Shown here in pieces: positions 33,626 through 41,595 of a stretch of DNA of 64,000 bases; position 1 is the stretch's first letter; the number at the start of each line of letters is the position of its first letter. The DNA is from Ruegeria sp. EL01 (lineage in GTDB: Bacteria; Pseudomonadota; Alphaproteobacteria; Rhodobacterales; Rhodobacteraceae), in assembly GCF_900313035.1 (NCBI RefSeq), contig NZ_OMPS01000048.1, forward strand, positions 353,643 through 417,642, given 5' to 3'. The translations under genes were made by a program, and so were the position numbers. Under the pieces are notes generated by a model. The model had not been told where the DNA came from and searched no databases. It saw only the letters and a list, made by a program, of their open reading frames with translations.

Positions 33626-34025
33626 GCGCGGAGGGCCTGTAAGCCGGATCTTGTTCCAGGGTTGCCCCCTTCGATGACCATTCCTCTAGGCCGCGCATTA
33701 CTGCGTGGCTCAAGCTGCCAACCCGGTCCCTCTCGGCCAAGACGCGCTTAGCGGCGGTATCGGCTGACGCCGACCGGCCCGCGTGGGGACCCTATTTGGC
33801 ATTGCTCCCGGTGGGGCTTGCCGTGCCACCGCTGTTGCCAGCGGCGCGGTGGGCTCTTACCCCACCGTTTCACCCTTACCTCGGACCGAAATCCGCGGCG
33901 GTCTGATTTCTGTGGCGCTTTCCGTCGGGTTTCCCCGCCCGGGCGTTACCCGGCACCGTTGCCTTGTGGAGTCCGGACTTTCCTCTCGGGCCCTCAAGCC
34001 CCAGCGGCCATCCGGCCCTCCGCGC
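33626..34025 (-). ncRNA. rnpB: RNase P RNA (class A)
   Basis: The catalytic RNA that trims the 5' ends of pre-tRNAs. On the minus strand the 5' end GCGCGGAGGGCC (34025-34014) and the 3' end GGCCCTCCGCGC (33637-33626) form a perfect 12-pair P1 helix. Conserved core segments include GAGAGGAAAGTCCGGACTCC near the 5' end (CRI), GTAAGGGTGAAACGGTGG and AAGAGCCCACCG (CRII/CRIII area), GGCAAGCCCCACCGGGAGCAATGCCAAATAGG and the closing AGAGGAATGGTCATC with ACAAGATCCGGCTTACAG (CRV). The length of 400 is normal. No T-run terminator was seen after the 3' end. Confidence 0.97.
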
Positions 34026-34032
34026 GAGGGTT

Positions 34033-34061
34033 CAGGTATGACGAGACAGGACGCAGGTCAA
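34033..34061 (-). promoter_or_regulatory. promoter of rnpB
   Basis: Minus-strand TTGACC (34056-34061), a 17-base spacer and TACCTG (34033-34038). The spacing places the transcription start about 7 bases downstream, at the first base of the P1 helix near 34025. Confidence 0.6.
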
Positions 34062-34077
34062 GGGCAGATAGGGTGGG

Positions 34078-34141
34078 AAGGGGCCAGCCCCTTCTTGGCC
34101 TTTGGCCAATTCATCCCCGGGATATTTTGGGCCAGATGAAG
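34078..34141 (+). repeat. roseobacter-type intergenic repeat with two hairpins
   Basis: AAGGGG-CCAG-CCCCTT (34078-34093) and TTGGCC-TTT-GGCCAA (34095-34109) are followed by CCCCGGGATATTTTGGGCCAGATGAAG (34115-34141). The last part matches the element at 5832-5865. It fills the gap between rnpB and the end of the amidase gene. Confidence 0.5.
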
Positions 34142-34147
34142 GGTGGA

Positions 34148-34834
34148 TCAGGTCGAGAGGGTCGTGTGACCGAGCGGCGAGAAATCTTCAGGTGTCAAAG
34201 GGCCATTGGACCATGGCCTGTATCTGAGTCGAACCGCAGCAAGCAGGGTGGCATCGTCCGCATCAGAGGTGAAACCTGCATCCCGGGCGCGCGCGCGGAA
34301 CTCATCCATCGACGCAATCTCAGGGCTCTTGGCGTATCCGCGTCGTTGTGCCAGTCGTTGGTTTTCCAACCTTGGCCAATCGAATTTGGCACCAGGATCC
34401 GATTTGCGCCCGGGGGCCATATCGGAATGGCCGATTACGCCATCCGGGGCGATAGCCCATCGGTCCATGATCCTGGGCAGCAGACGCTCGAGCGCATCCA
34501 TTTGAGGCTGTGCAAATGGGTGATCGCCTTTGTTATCCAGCTCGACCCCGATGGAACGCGAGTTTATGTCGTCCTTGCCGCGCCATTCGCCGGCACCTGC
34601 GTGCCAGGCACGATCTTCTTCGCGTACCATCTGCCAAACGGTTCCACATACGCCGATCAGATAATGTGCTGAAACCTGTGCTTCTGGATCACATAAACGA
34701 TCCAGAGCCACCTCAGCGTTGTCCATAGCGGTGTAGTGGATGACGATGAGAGACGGCTGCAACCCATCCCGGCGCGGGCCGAAATTGGGTGATGGGTGCC
34801 AGATCGGCGTCTGCGGGTCAGTTGTTGACGGCAC
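34148..34834 (-). CDS. N-acetylmuramoyl-L-alanine amidase (AmpD-like)
   Basis: 228 residues with an amidase_2 fold: LIVIHYTAMDNAEVALDRLCDPEAQVSAHYLIGVCGTVWQMV (first zinc His and substrate loop), AWHAGAGEWRGKDDINSRSIGVELDN, and VIGHSDMAPGRKSDPGAKFDWPRL (second zinc His and Asp). It cuts the muramyl-peptide amide bond in wall recycling; no signal peptide is visible, so it is likely cytoplasmic. I chose the GTG at 34834, which places WHPSPNFGPRR close to the N-terminus as usual and overlaps the upstream lipoprotein gene by 17 bases; an ATG at 34879 is the alternative. Confidence 0.85.
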   Translation of the reverse strand: MPSTTDPQTPIWHPSPNFGPRRDGLQPSLIVIHYTAMDNAEVALDRLCDPEAQVSAHYLIGVCGTVWQMVREEDRAWHAGAGEWRGKDDINSRSIGVELDNKGDHPFAQPQMDALERLLPRIMDRWAIAPDGVIGHSDMAPGRKSDPGAKFDWPRLENQRLAQRRGYAKSPEIASMDEFRARARDAGFTSDADDATLLAAVRLRYRPWSNGPLTPEDFSPLGHTTLST

Positions 34835-35531
34835 TGCGAAACGGGCTTGGGTCCCAGCTGCAGGCAAATCCATCACCATCCGGGTCCAGACCCTTGCGAT
34901 CTCGCTGAGGGCCCCCGTTAGACAAAAATTCTATCTGAGCCTGATCGGATGACGGAAACTGCGCACAATTTCGCTGGGCTTTGGCCTGTAGATTGAACCC
35001 GGCCCGGCTGTACAGCTGGGCACCAACCGGGTTCGTCGTGCTAAGCGCGTATTGTACGATATTGGGCTGGCCACCGGTGCTGCGTTCAGGAACGGCTGTT
35101 GGCGCCACGACCTCATAGGTTTGGCGGTTCTGGTCGATTCGAGCGGCATCGGATTCGATACTGCGGCGCTCGGAAACTGCAGCAAAATCCTGTTCGTCGG
35201 AAATCCCGGTGTTGTTGGGTGCCGTGGTTACAACGGCGGTTGCGCCTCCTCCGCCAGACGTGTTGGCCAAAGCAGCCGCTGTCTGGTTGGCAATATCGGC
35301 ATTGGAACCCGACGCTGCAGGAAAGGTTGAACCCGTACCTTGCGCGCCCAGGGTCTCCTGCGAGACATCCGCCGGGGCCAACAGAGGGTCGCCGACAGTC
35401 CCCTGCCCGGCCAGCTGAGCCTCACGCTGAGCCTGATACTGTGGCGTGTTGAAACCCGCACCGGTAACCGGTGCAACCGTGTTGCACGCAGCGATAAGTG
35501 CGATGGCGGGAATCAAGGGCAAAAAGCGCAT
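34818..35531 (-). CDS. lipoprotein with C-terminal excalibur-like calcium motif
   Basis: 237 residues. A lipoprotein signal (MRFLPLIPAIALIAAC, Cys16 in IAAC) is followed by a long Ala/Gln/Thr-rich disordered linker. The C-terminus carries RNCAQFPSSDQAQIEFLSNGG, then LDPDGDGFACSWDPSPFR. The DxDxDGxACxW signature is the excalibur calcium-binding motif often found at the ends of extracellular proteins. It is probably an outer-membrane or periplasmic lipoprotein of unknown role. The gene overlaps the downstream amidase gene by 17 bases, so both may serve the cell wall. Confidence 0.8.
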   Translation of the reverse strand: MRFLPLIPAIALIAACNTVAPVTGAGFNTPQYQAQREAQLAGQGTVGDPLLAPADVSQETLGAQGTGSTFPAASGSNADIANQTAAALANTSGGGGATAVVTTAPNNTGISDEQDFAAVSERRSIESDAARIDQNRQTYEVVAPTAVPERSTGGQPNIVQYALSTTNPVGAQLYSRAGFNLQAKAQRNCAQFPSSDQAQIEFLSNGGPQRDRKGLDPDGDGFACSWDPSPFRSAVNN

Positions 35532-35569
35532 GCAATGGCTCCGTATCTGTTGTCCTGGCGGCCCGAGGC

Positions 35570-37057
35570 TTACCACCATTTCCCGGGCTTGGCCACAAAA
35601 CCAGCCGCGTTTTCCAGCGCATAGGCGGTGTTGAGCAGATCACCTTCATCCCAGGGACGTCCGATCAGTTGCAACCCCAATGGCAGGCCTTGCGAATCCA
35701 GGCCAGCCGGTACCGAAATACCCGGCAGCCCCGCCAGGTTAACCGTGACGGTGAAGACATCGTTCAAATACATTTGCACCGGATCAGCCTCGGTCATCTC
35801 ACCCAAGCCGAATGAGGCTGATGGCGTCGCAGGCGTCAGGATGGCGTCGATGCCCTTGGCAAACACATCCTCAAAGTCTTTCTTGATCAGGTTCCGCACC
35901 TTCCGTGCGCGATTGTAGTAGGCATCATAGAATCCTGCCGACAGCACATAGGTTCCGATCATCACCCGGCGCTGAACTTCGTGGCCAAACCCTTCGGCGC
36001 GGGTCTTTTCATACATCTCGGTGATGCCGTCACCCTGCGCCAATTGTGCCCGGCGGCCATAGCGCACACCGTCATAGCGGGCGAGGTTCGAGGAGGCCTC
36101 GGCCGGGGCAATCACGTAATAGGCCGGCAGTGCGTATTTCGTGTGCGGCAGCGAGATATCGACCATCTCAGCGCCTGCATCTTTCAACATCGCAGCGCCA
36201 TCGGCCCACAGCTTTTCGATCTCGGACGGCATTCCGTCCATACGGTATTCCTTGGGGATACCGATTTTCTTACCGCGGATGTCGCCGGTCAGCATCGCCT
36301 CGAAATTGGGGACGGCCAGTTCGGCACTGGTCGAATCCTTCGGATCGTGCCCGCACATGGTTTCAAGCATGATCGCCGCGTCGCGCACGTTTTTGGTCAT
36401 TGGTCCGGCCTGATCCAGCGAGGAGGCAAACGCCACGATGCCCCAGCGCGAACAGCGGCCATAGGTCGGCTTGATGCCGGTGATGCCCACAAATGCTGCC
36501 GGTTGGCGGATTGATCCGCCAGTATCGGTGCCGGTCGCAGCCAGGCACAGATCTGCGGAAACGGCCGAGGCGGAACCGCCCGACGAGCCGCCCGGTGTTA
36601 GCTGCGCGTCATCGTTGCCACGCCGCCACGGGCTGACCGCGTTGCCATAGGCAGAGGTTTCGTTGGACGATCCCATGGCAAACTCATCCATGTTCAGCTT
36701 GCCCAGCATCACCGCACCGGCGTCAACCAGTTGCTGTGACACAGTGGATTCGTATTCCGGTTTGAACCCTTCCAGAATCTTTGAAGCGGCCTGAGACGGC
36801 ACGCCCTTGGTGCAGAACAGATCCTTGACGCCGATCGGAAGGCCACACATCGACGGCGCGTCGCCGCCTTTGATACGGTCATCCGCCGCCTTGGCGCGTT
36901 CCAGCGCGATCTCGGGCGTCTTGTGGACAAAGGCGTTCAGCGCGTCGGCCTCATCAATCGCCTTCAGACAGGATTCGGTCAGCTCGACCGAGGTCACGTC
37001 GCCAGCGCGCAGCGCATCGCGGGCTTCGGCCAGACCCAGTTTATTCAGATCGCTCAT
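35570..37057 (-). CDS. gatA: glutamyl-tRNA(Gln) amidotransferase subunit A
   Basis: 495 residues. It provides the glutaminase half of the GatCAB transamidase, which corrects Glu-tRNA(Gln) and often Asp-tRNA(Asn). The amidase-signature triad is visible: Lys78 (LPIGVKDLF), cis-Ser158 (TPGGSSGGSASA) and nucleophile Ser182 (TGTDTGGSIRQPA). The C-terminus LINTAYALENAAGF-like is normal. It follows gatC by three bases. gatB is not adjacent. Confidence 0.96.
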   Translation of the reverse strand: MSDLNKLGLAEARDALRAGDVTSVELTESCLKAIDEADALNAFVHKTPEIALERAKAADDRIKGGDAPSMCGLPIGVKDLFCTKGVPSQAASKILEGFKPEYESTVSQQLVDAGAVMLGKLNMDEFAMGSSNETSAYGNAVSPWRRGNDDAQLTPGGSSGGSASAVSADLCLAATGTDTGGSIRQPAAFVGITGIKPTYGRCSRWGIVAFASSLDQAGPMTKNVRDAAIMLETMCGHDPKDSTSAELAVPNFEAMLTGDIRGKKIGIPKEYRMDGMPSEIEKLWADGAAMLKDAGAEMVDISLPHTKYALPAYYVIAPAEASSNLARYDGVRYGRRAQLAQGDGITEMYEKTRAEGFGHEVQRRVMIGTYVLSAGFYDAYYNRARKVRNLIKKDFEDVFAKGIDAILTPATPSASFGLGEMTEADPVQMYLNDVFTVTVNLAGLPGISVPAGLDSQGLPLGLQLIGRPWDEGDLLNTAYALENAAGFVAKPGKWW

Positions 37058-37060
37058 GTC

Positions 37061-37348
37061 TTACTCCACCACTTTGGGGACTGCGAAAAATCCCTCGCGC
37101 GCGTCGGGGGCGTTGGCCAGAACCTTGTCCTGCTGGCCGCCGTCGGTGACCACATCTTCACGTCGTTTCAGGCGCATGGGCTCGACCGAGACCATCGGTT
37201 CAACCCCATCGACATCGACTTCGTTCAGTTGCTCGATGAACCCCAGGATCGTGTTGAATTCCGAGGCCAGCGCCGGCAGCGCGTCATCCTCGACCTTGAT
37301 CCGGGCCAGTTTGGCCACCTTGGCGGCGGTGCTTTGGTCAATCGACAT
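37061..37348 (-). CDS. gatC: glutamyl-tRNA(Gln) amidotransferase subunit C
   Basis: 95 residues, normal size: SIDQSTAAKVAKLARIKVEDD, EFNTILGFIEQLNEVDVDGVEPM and the C-terminal end AREGFFAVPKVVE. It wraps around GatA and GatB and stabilises the complex. It is first in gatC-gatA, with a three-base gap. Confidence 0.95.
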   Translation of the reverse strand: MSIDQSTAAKVAKLARIKVEDDALPALASEFNTILGFIEQLNEVDVDGVEPMVSVEPMRLKRREDVVTDGGQQDKVLANAPDAREGFFAVPKVVE

Positions 37349-37488
37349 CGGCTTCCCTCATATACGTTAGGGGGCATTTACCCGTCTGGCGCACCAGTCG
37401 CAAGACCGCTGAGGGCCGCGTTTGCCCATGTGTCAGGCCACCTGTGGTTTCCTGCCATTCAATCCTGAATACCCGGTATGCAAAAAAG

Positions 37489-37537
37489 TAAACTAAATAG
37501 TTCACTTTATGTCTTGAAAACTGAACTGGACTGTTCA
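37489..37537. promoter_or_regulatory. pair of matching 16-base palindromes (tandem operator)
   Basis: TAAAC-N6-GTTCA (37489-37504) and TGAAC-N6-GTTCA (37522-37537) share the same plan, and their centres are 33 bases apart, about three helical turns. They lie 40-90 bases before the small secreted-peptide gene. The shape fits a TetR-like or similar dimeric regulator; no such gene is adjacent. Confidence 0.5.
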
Positions 37538-37576
37538 TTTTCTATCATGTGACACAGCACAACAACGGAGACAGAA

Positions 37577-37735
37577 ATGAAAACCTTCATCACAGCCGCC
37601 ATCTTGTCTACCACCGTTCTTGCCGCACCGGCCATGGCCATGGGTGTCGACATGACCAACCTAACACGCAACCTGAGCTTCCCCACACCGTTGTCGGAGC
37701 CAGTCACCCAGGACAAAGTTAAGCCGGGCAACTAA
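37577..37735 (+). CDS. 52-residue secreted peptide of unknown function
   Basis: MKTFITAAILSTTVLAAPAM is a clear signal peptide with an AxA-type cleavage region (APAMAMG). The mature part is about 30 residues (GVDMTNLTRNLSFPTPLSEPVTQDKVKPGN), polar and probably unstructured. GGAG lies 8 bases before the ATG, and a perfect hairpin follows the stop, so a real gene is likely although it is short. No family is recognised. Tandem palindromes upstream suggest regulated expression. Confidence 0.65.
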   Translation: MKTFITAAILSTTVLAAPAMAMGVDMTNLTRNLSFPTPLSEPVTQDKVKPGN

Positions 37736-37748
37736 GCTGCCCGTACCG

Positions 37749-37779
37749 GCCGGGTCAGTTCCCCCTTGTCTGACCCGGC
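37749..37779 (+). terminator. hairpin after the secreted-peptide gene
   Basis: GCCGGGTCAG (37749-37758) and CTGACCCGGC (37770-37779) form a perfect ten-pair stem with an 11-base loop, 13 bases after the stop. No T-run follows. Confidence 0.65.
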
Positions 37780-37890
37780 ATAGGTGCAATTGAGTGATGC
37801 ACTTGCCGTATCTAGCCGCTACCATAGCTCCGAAAACCCTTATGAACTGCCCGCACAACGTGCAGTTCCAGCAAGCCAACGGAGCGATGA

Positions 37891-38454
37891 ATGAGCGCGC
37901 GAAAGCAAGCGGTTCTGGACGCAATAGATGCGGCCAATGCAAAAGACCCCAACATCGACAACGACCAGCCCGAAGCTTTGCTTTATGGGTCAAGGATGAG
38001 CGCAGAACTGGATCGCTTGTTTCCGGACGCGTCTGATGAATTGCAGATCGCCGCACGTGGTCAGCATATCGAACGCTGGAAACTTGCCCGCAGCGAATAC
38101 CCCGAAGGGCGTACGGGATATCTGGCTTGGCGCAAAGCCCAAGGGGTGCATCATGCCGATGTCGTCATATCGCTGATGATCCAAAACGGATACAGTGAGA
38201 GTCAGGCAGAAACAGCCGGACGGATGCTGCGCAAACAGGGCATCAAGCGCGACGCCGAGGTACAAGCGCTTGAGGATGTGATTTGCTTCGTCTTTCTCAA
38301 ATGGTACTTCCAGCCCTTCGCCGCGAAACACTCGGCCGAGAAGATTCAGAGCATCGTTGAAAAGACGGCGCGCAAGATGTCAGCTGATGGTCGCACAAGG
38401 GTATTGAGTGAATTTGAACTGCCGCTCCAACTGGCTGCCGCATTTCAGGACTGA
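37891..38454 (+). CDS. DUF4202 family protein
   Basis: 187 residues, helical and cytoplasmic. RGQHIERWKLARSEYPEGRTGYLAWRKAQGVHHADVV and VQALEDVICFVFLKWYFQPFAAKH, with conserved His, Arg and Glu/Asp positions, match the DUF4202 pattern. This family resembles HD-type hydrolases in layout, but no activity is established. The gene is monocistronic and lies between the secreted-peptide gene and the SGNH lipoprotein gene. Confidence 0.8.
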   Translation: MSARKQAVLDAIDAANAKDPNIDNDQPEALLYGSRMSAELDRLFPDASDELQIAARGQHIERWKLARSEYPEGRTGYLAWRKAQGVHHADVVISLMIQNGYSESQAETAGRMLRKQGIKRDAEVQALEDVICFVFLKWYFQPFAAKHSAEKIQSIVEKTARKMSADGRTRVLSEFELPLQLAAAFQD

Positions 38455-38550
38455 CGGAAGCTGAGACAGAATTCATAATTTTATTAATGGACCGTTTACC
38501 AATCTCGTCTCCTATTGAGACTATCAAAATCATCGAATATTAGGTCTTAC

Positions 38551-39240
38551 ATGCCAAAAAAGCTCATTCACCTTGTCGGGTTGCTTAGCTGCCTGCTTGG
38601 GTGCCAAGAGGCGCCGTCCAGTCAGCCAAATGCAAAAATAATCGCCGTCGGCGATTCTTTGATGGCGTGGAATTCAACCTCGGGCTCCTCCATCCCGGAT
38701 GTGGTTGAGAAGAACATCGGGTCAGCAGTCATCGACAGAACGGTGTCTGCTGCGTGGCTGCAAACGCAGTTCGACACCGATGGCCACCCCGAAACCGGCG
38801 TTCAGGCGCAATTTGTCGAAGGTGATTGGAAATGGGCAATCGTCAACGGTGGCGGCAATGATCTGATGCTGGGATGCGGCTGCGCACGATGCGACGCAGT
38901 TTTGGACAGAATGATATCAGCTGACGGGCAGTCCGGTCAGATTCCACAATTCCTGCGCCGGATTAGGGACGGTGGCACTCAGGTCATCTATGTCGGGTAT
39001 CTGCGCAGCCCCAAACTGCTGACACCCATCGAGCATTGCAAAGCCGAAGGTGATGAGTTTGAGGCCCGTATTGCCCGGCTCGCACAACAAGAACAGGGTA
39101 TTACGTTTGTCTCCAACCACGACGTCGCCCGCGCGGGCGATGCGTCGTACTTCTCATTTGACCTGATCCACCCCTCCCGAAAGTCCAGCCGCATCATTGG
39201 CGAGCGGGTCGCAAAAGTTATCAAAACCAAAGGTCTATGA
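38551..39240 (+). CDS. SGNH/GDSL-type esterase lipoprotein
   Basis: 229 residues with a lipobox (LLGC, Cys18). The SGNH blocks are present: block I IAVGDSLMAWN (catalytic Ser), block III VNGGGNDLML and block V FDLIHPSRKSS (Asp and His). An unusual Cys cluster (GCGCARCDA) follows block III. It is a lipid-anchored hydrolase, probably acting on esters of carbohydrate or lipid in the periplasm; the substrate is unknown. The ATG at 38551 is the only start giving a normal signal peptide. Its stop codon abuts the end of a truncated ceramidase-like frame on the other strand. Confidence 0.82.
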   Translation: MPKKLIHLVGLLSCLLGCQEAPSSQPNAKIIAVGDSLMAWNSTSGSSIPDVVEKNIGSAVIDRTVSAAWLQTQFDTDGHPETGVQAQFVEGDWKWAIVNGGGNDLMLGCGCARCDAVLDRMISADGQSGQIPQFLRRIRDGGTQVIYVGYLRSPKLLTPIEHCKAEGDEFEARIARLAQQEQGITFVSNHDVARAGDASYFSFDLIHPSRKSSRIIGERVAKVIKTKGL

Positions 39241-39402
39241 TCACGTATTCGATCCACGCGCGGGATATGCACCGCGAACATGCCGCCACATGACCCAGGC
39301 CGCGATTAAAAAGTCCGCATTTGCAACAGCGTTGATCGCTTCAGCCCGATAACCGACCGACAGGCGTTCACAATAGCCGTCGATTTCCTGCATCCAGCCC
39401 AT
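39241..39402 (-). pseudogene. ceramidase-like N-terminal remnant
   Basis: A 53-codon minus-strand frame reads MGWMQEIDGYCERLSVGYRA, then EAINAVANADFLIAAWVMWRHVRGAYPARGSNT. It resembles the start of bacterial ceramidase-domain proteins (I-D-x-Y/W-C-E ... Y-W-A-E-P-x-N-A-x-T-N-A-A-F-L-I-A-A), the region holding first metal and membrane elements. Intact members have roughly 200 or more residues. Here the frame stops right at the SGNH gene end, and substitutions at usually conserved places (YRAEA for YWAEP, VANAD for xTNAA) suggest decay. No ribosome site is visible. It could still be a short functional membrane peptide. Confidence 0.5.
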
Positions 39403-39461
39403 GAATTTTTACATGGCGGATGATAGGCTGCTGCCAAAAGCAGGTATGGGAGGATTTTTTA

Positions 39462-40154
39462 ATGAAAATTATTTGGTTGGGTCATGGCAGTTTCCGCATC
39501 GAAACCCAAGGCCAGGTGTTATTGATTGACCCGTGGCTGACTGGAAACCCAGTCCTGGACGAGGCGCAGCATGACGCCGTCACCGAAGGTGCTACTCATA
39601 TCCTGCTGACACACACTCATTTCGACCATGTCGCCGACGTTTTGTCATTGGCCAAGCATCTTAGTGTGCCTGTTGTCGGGCAATACGACCTGATGGGGTA
39701 CTGGAGCGAGGCCGAAGGGGTTGAAACGATTGGCTTCAACAAAGGTGGCACGGTAAACCTGAATGGCATCAAGGTGACAATGGTGCCTGCATCTCACAGT
39801 TCGACCTTCTCGACACCCGACGGGCTGCGCACAGGAGGCAGTGAGGTCGGGTTCATGATCGCGACCGAAGGACATATGATTTATGTTTCAGGCGATACCG
39901 ACATCATGGCCGACATGGATTGGATGGGTGACTACTACAAACCCGATATCGGCATCTTGTCAGCCGGAGGTCACTTTACCATGGACATGAAAGCAACAGC
40001 TTACGCAGCCAAGCGGTATTTCAACTTCAAGACGCTCATTCCCTGCCATTACAAGACTTTTCCCATCCTCGAACAGTCAGCTCAGGACCTGATCGAGGGA
40101 TTGCCGGGGGTGGACGTGATCGAGCCTCAGTTGATGCAGCCCATCACCCTTTGA
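39462..40154 (+). CDS. UPF0173 metal-dependent hydrolase
   Basis: 230 residues, metallo-beta-lactamase fold: MKIIWLGHGSFRIETQGQ, LLTHTHFDHVADVLSLAKH (HxHxDH metal site), VPASHSSTFSTPDGLRTGGSEVGFMI, YVSGDTDIMADM, GGHFTMDMKATAYAAK and LIPCHYKTFPILEQ. This matches the UPF0173 (YtkL-like) family, whose substrates are unknown. It is probably cytoplasmic. GGGAGGA is placed well before the ATG at 39462, which starts directly on the first strand. Confidence 0.92.
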   Translation: MKIIWLGHGSFRIETQGQVLLIDPWLTGNPVLDEAQHDAVTEGATHILLTHTHFDHVADVLSLAKHLSVPVVGQYDLMGYWSEAEGVETIGFNKGGTVNLNGIKVTMVPASHSSTFSTPDGLRTGGSEVGFMIATEGHMIYVSGDTDIMADMDWMGDYYKPDIGILSAGGHFTMDMKATAYAAKRYFNFKTLIPCHYKTFPILEQSAQDLIEGLPGVDVIEPQLMQPITL

Positions 40155-40172
40155 TTCAAGGAACTTGCCGGA

Positions 40173-40637
40173 TCAATCCGGAAAGTCCTGCCTGCGCGCA
40201 GCAAAAAAGGCTTTCAAAAGTGCTGCAGCTTCCTCATCGGCGATGCCGTCATAAACCTCGGGAATATGGTGGGCTTGTTTGTGGGAAAAGACCCGTGCCC
40301 CGTGGGCAACGCCACCGGATTTCGGATCCGCTGCACCGTAATAGATACGCCGAATGCGCGCGGCGGCCAGCGCGGCGGCGCACATCGCGCAGGGCTCCAA
40401 AGTGACGTATAGGTCATGGTCAGGCAAGCGCTCGGACCCTGCCGCAGCGCATGCGGTGCGCAGCGCCAGAATCTCGGCATGCGCCGTTGGATCGTTCAAT
40501 TCGCGCGTGCGATTTCCAGCCGCAGACACGATTTGACCATCTGGCGCCACGATGACCGCGCCGACAGGCACCTCACCACGATCAGCGGCGGCGCGTGCCT
40601 CTGCCAGTGCCTGGGTCATATGTGTTCGGAACATCAT
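40173..40637 (-). CDS. tadA: tRNA-specific adenosine deaminase
   Basis: 154 residues. It converts A34 to inosine in the wobble position of tRNA-Arg(ACG). The zinc site and catalytic Glu are in DPTAHAEILALR, with LYVTLEPCAMCAAALAAARIRRIYYGA providing the two Cys. DPKSGGVAHGARVF is the TadA-type extension that separates it from plain cytidine deaminases. The first of two adjacent ATGs follows GGGGT. It faces away from rluB. Confidence 0.92.
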   Translation of the reverse strand: MMFRTHMTQALAEARAAADRGEVPVGAVIVAPDGQIVSAAGNRTRELNDPTAHAEILALRTACAAAGSERLPDHDLYVTLEPCAMCAAALAAARIRRIYYGAADPKSGGVAHGARVFSHKQAHHIPEVYDGIADEEAAALLKAFFAARRQDFPD

Positions 40638-40698
40638 ACCCCTGACTGCAACAGAAACCTGTCTTTCGCAAGCAGACCAGATGCGCTATGGCCCTCGC

Positions 40699-41514
40699 AT
40701 GAGCAACACCCCTCCTCCCGGCGACCGGATCGCCAAAGTGCTGGCACGCGCTGGCGTCGCCTCGCGTCGTGAAGCCGAACGCATGATCGAAGCTGGCCGC
40801 GTCGCCGTCAATGGCAAGGCGATCGACAGCCCTGCCCTGAATGTCACTGCCAAGGATAAGATCACCGTTGATGGCAAACCGGTGTCAGAACCAGAACCCT
40901 CACGCCTTTGGCTGTATCACAAGCCCTCGGGGCTGGTGACCACAACGCGCGACGAAAAGGGCCGCGCAACGATCTTTGACAAGCTGCCCGAAGACATGCC
41001 GCGTGTCATGAGTGTCGGAAGGTTGGATTTGAACTCGGAAGGGTTATTGCTGCTGACCAATGATGGCGGCATCAAGCGCAAGCTGGAACTGCCGGCAACC
41101 GGATGGCTGCGCAAATACCGTGTCAGGGTGAATGGCCGCCCGAAGGACGAGGATTTTGCGCCTTTAAGAAAAGGCCTTGTCATCGAAGGAGAGCGATTTC
41201 AGCCGATGACTGTCACGCTGGATCGTCAACAAGGTGCCAACGCCTGGCTGACGATTGGGCTACGCGAAGGCAAGAACCGCGAGATCCGCCGCGCGATCGA
41301 AGATATCGGACTTACCGTAAACCGACTGCTGCGCGTCTCATACGGCCCATTTCAGTTGGGCGATCTGAAACCTGGCGCAGTTGAAGAAATCCGTCGCCGC
41401 GTGATGCGCGACCAGTTGGGTCTGGATGCCGAAGCCGAACCTGAGGGAACAGCCAAAAAAGCGCCTCGTCCACAAAGAAAACGGGCACCCGTCGGCAAGA
41501 AACTTCGCAAGTGA
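40699..41514 (+). CDS. rluB: 23S rRNA pseudouridine synthase RluB-like
   Basis: 271 residues. An N-terminal S4 RNA-binding domain (DRIAKVLARAGVASRREAERMIEAGRVAVNG) is followed by the RsuA/RluB catalytic domain with VGRLDLNSEGLLLLTNDGG (catalytic Asp). LREGKNREIRRAIEDIGLTVNRLLRVSYGPF comes next, then a basic Lys/Arg-rich tail. It makes pseudouridine in 23S rRNA (position 2605 in E. coli). The ATG at 40699 is used; the longer frame would overlap tadA. Confidence 0.92.
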   Translation: MSNTPPPGDRIAKVLARAGVASRREAERMIEAGRVAVNGKAIDSPALNVTAKDKITVDGKPVSEPEPSRLWLYHKPSGLVTTTRDEKGRATIFDKLPEDMPRVMSVGRLDLNSEGLLLLTNDGGIKRKLELPATGWLRKYRVRVNGRPKDEDFAPLRKGLVIEGERFQPMTVTLDRQQGANAWLTIGLREGKNREIRRAIEDIGLTVNRLLRVSYGPFQLGDLKPGAVEEIRRRVMRDQLGLDAEAEPEGTAKKAPRPQRKRAPVGKKLRK

Positions 41515-41595
41515 TGCGGGTTTAGCAACCTTCCCCCTAGCGCCAAGCCCTCGCATCTACTAAATTTTCTGCGAATGCTGCTATTGGGGGGCGAC

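Noticed and set aside
33783..34672. Two long plus-strand open frames (118 and 284 codons)
   Set aside because: They lie antisense to rnpB and the amidase gene and show no family resemblance; the structured GC-rich RNA gene keeps the frame open.
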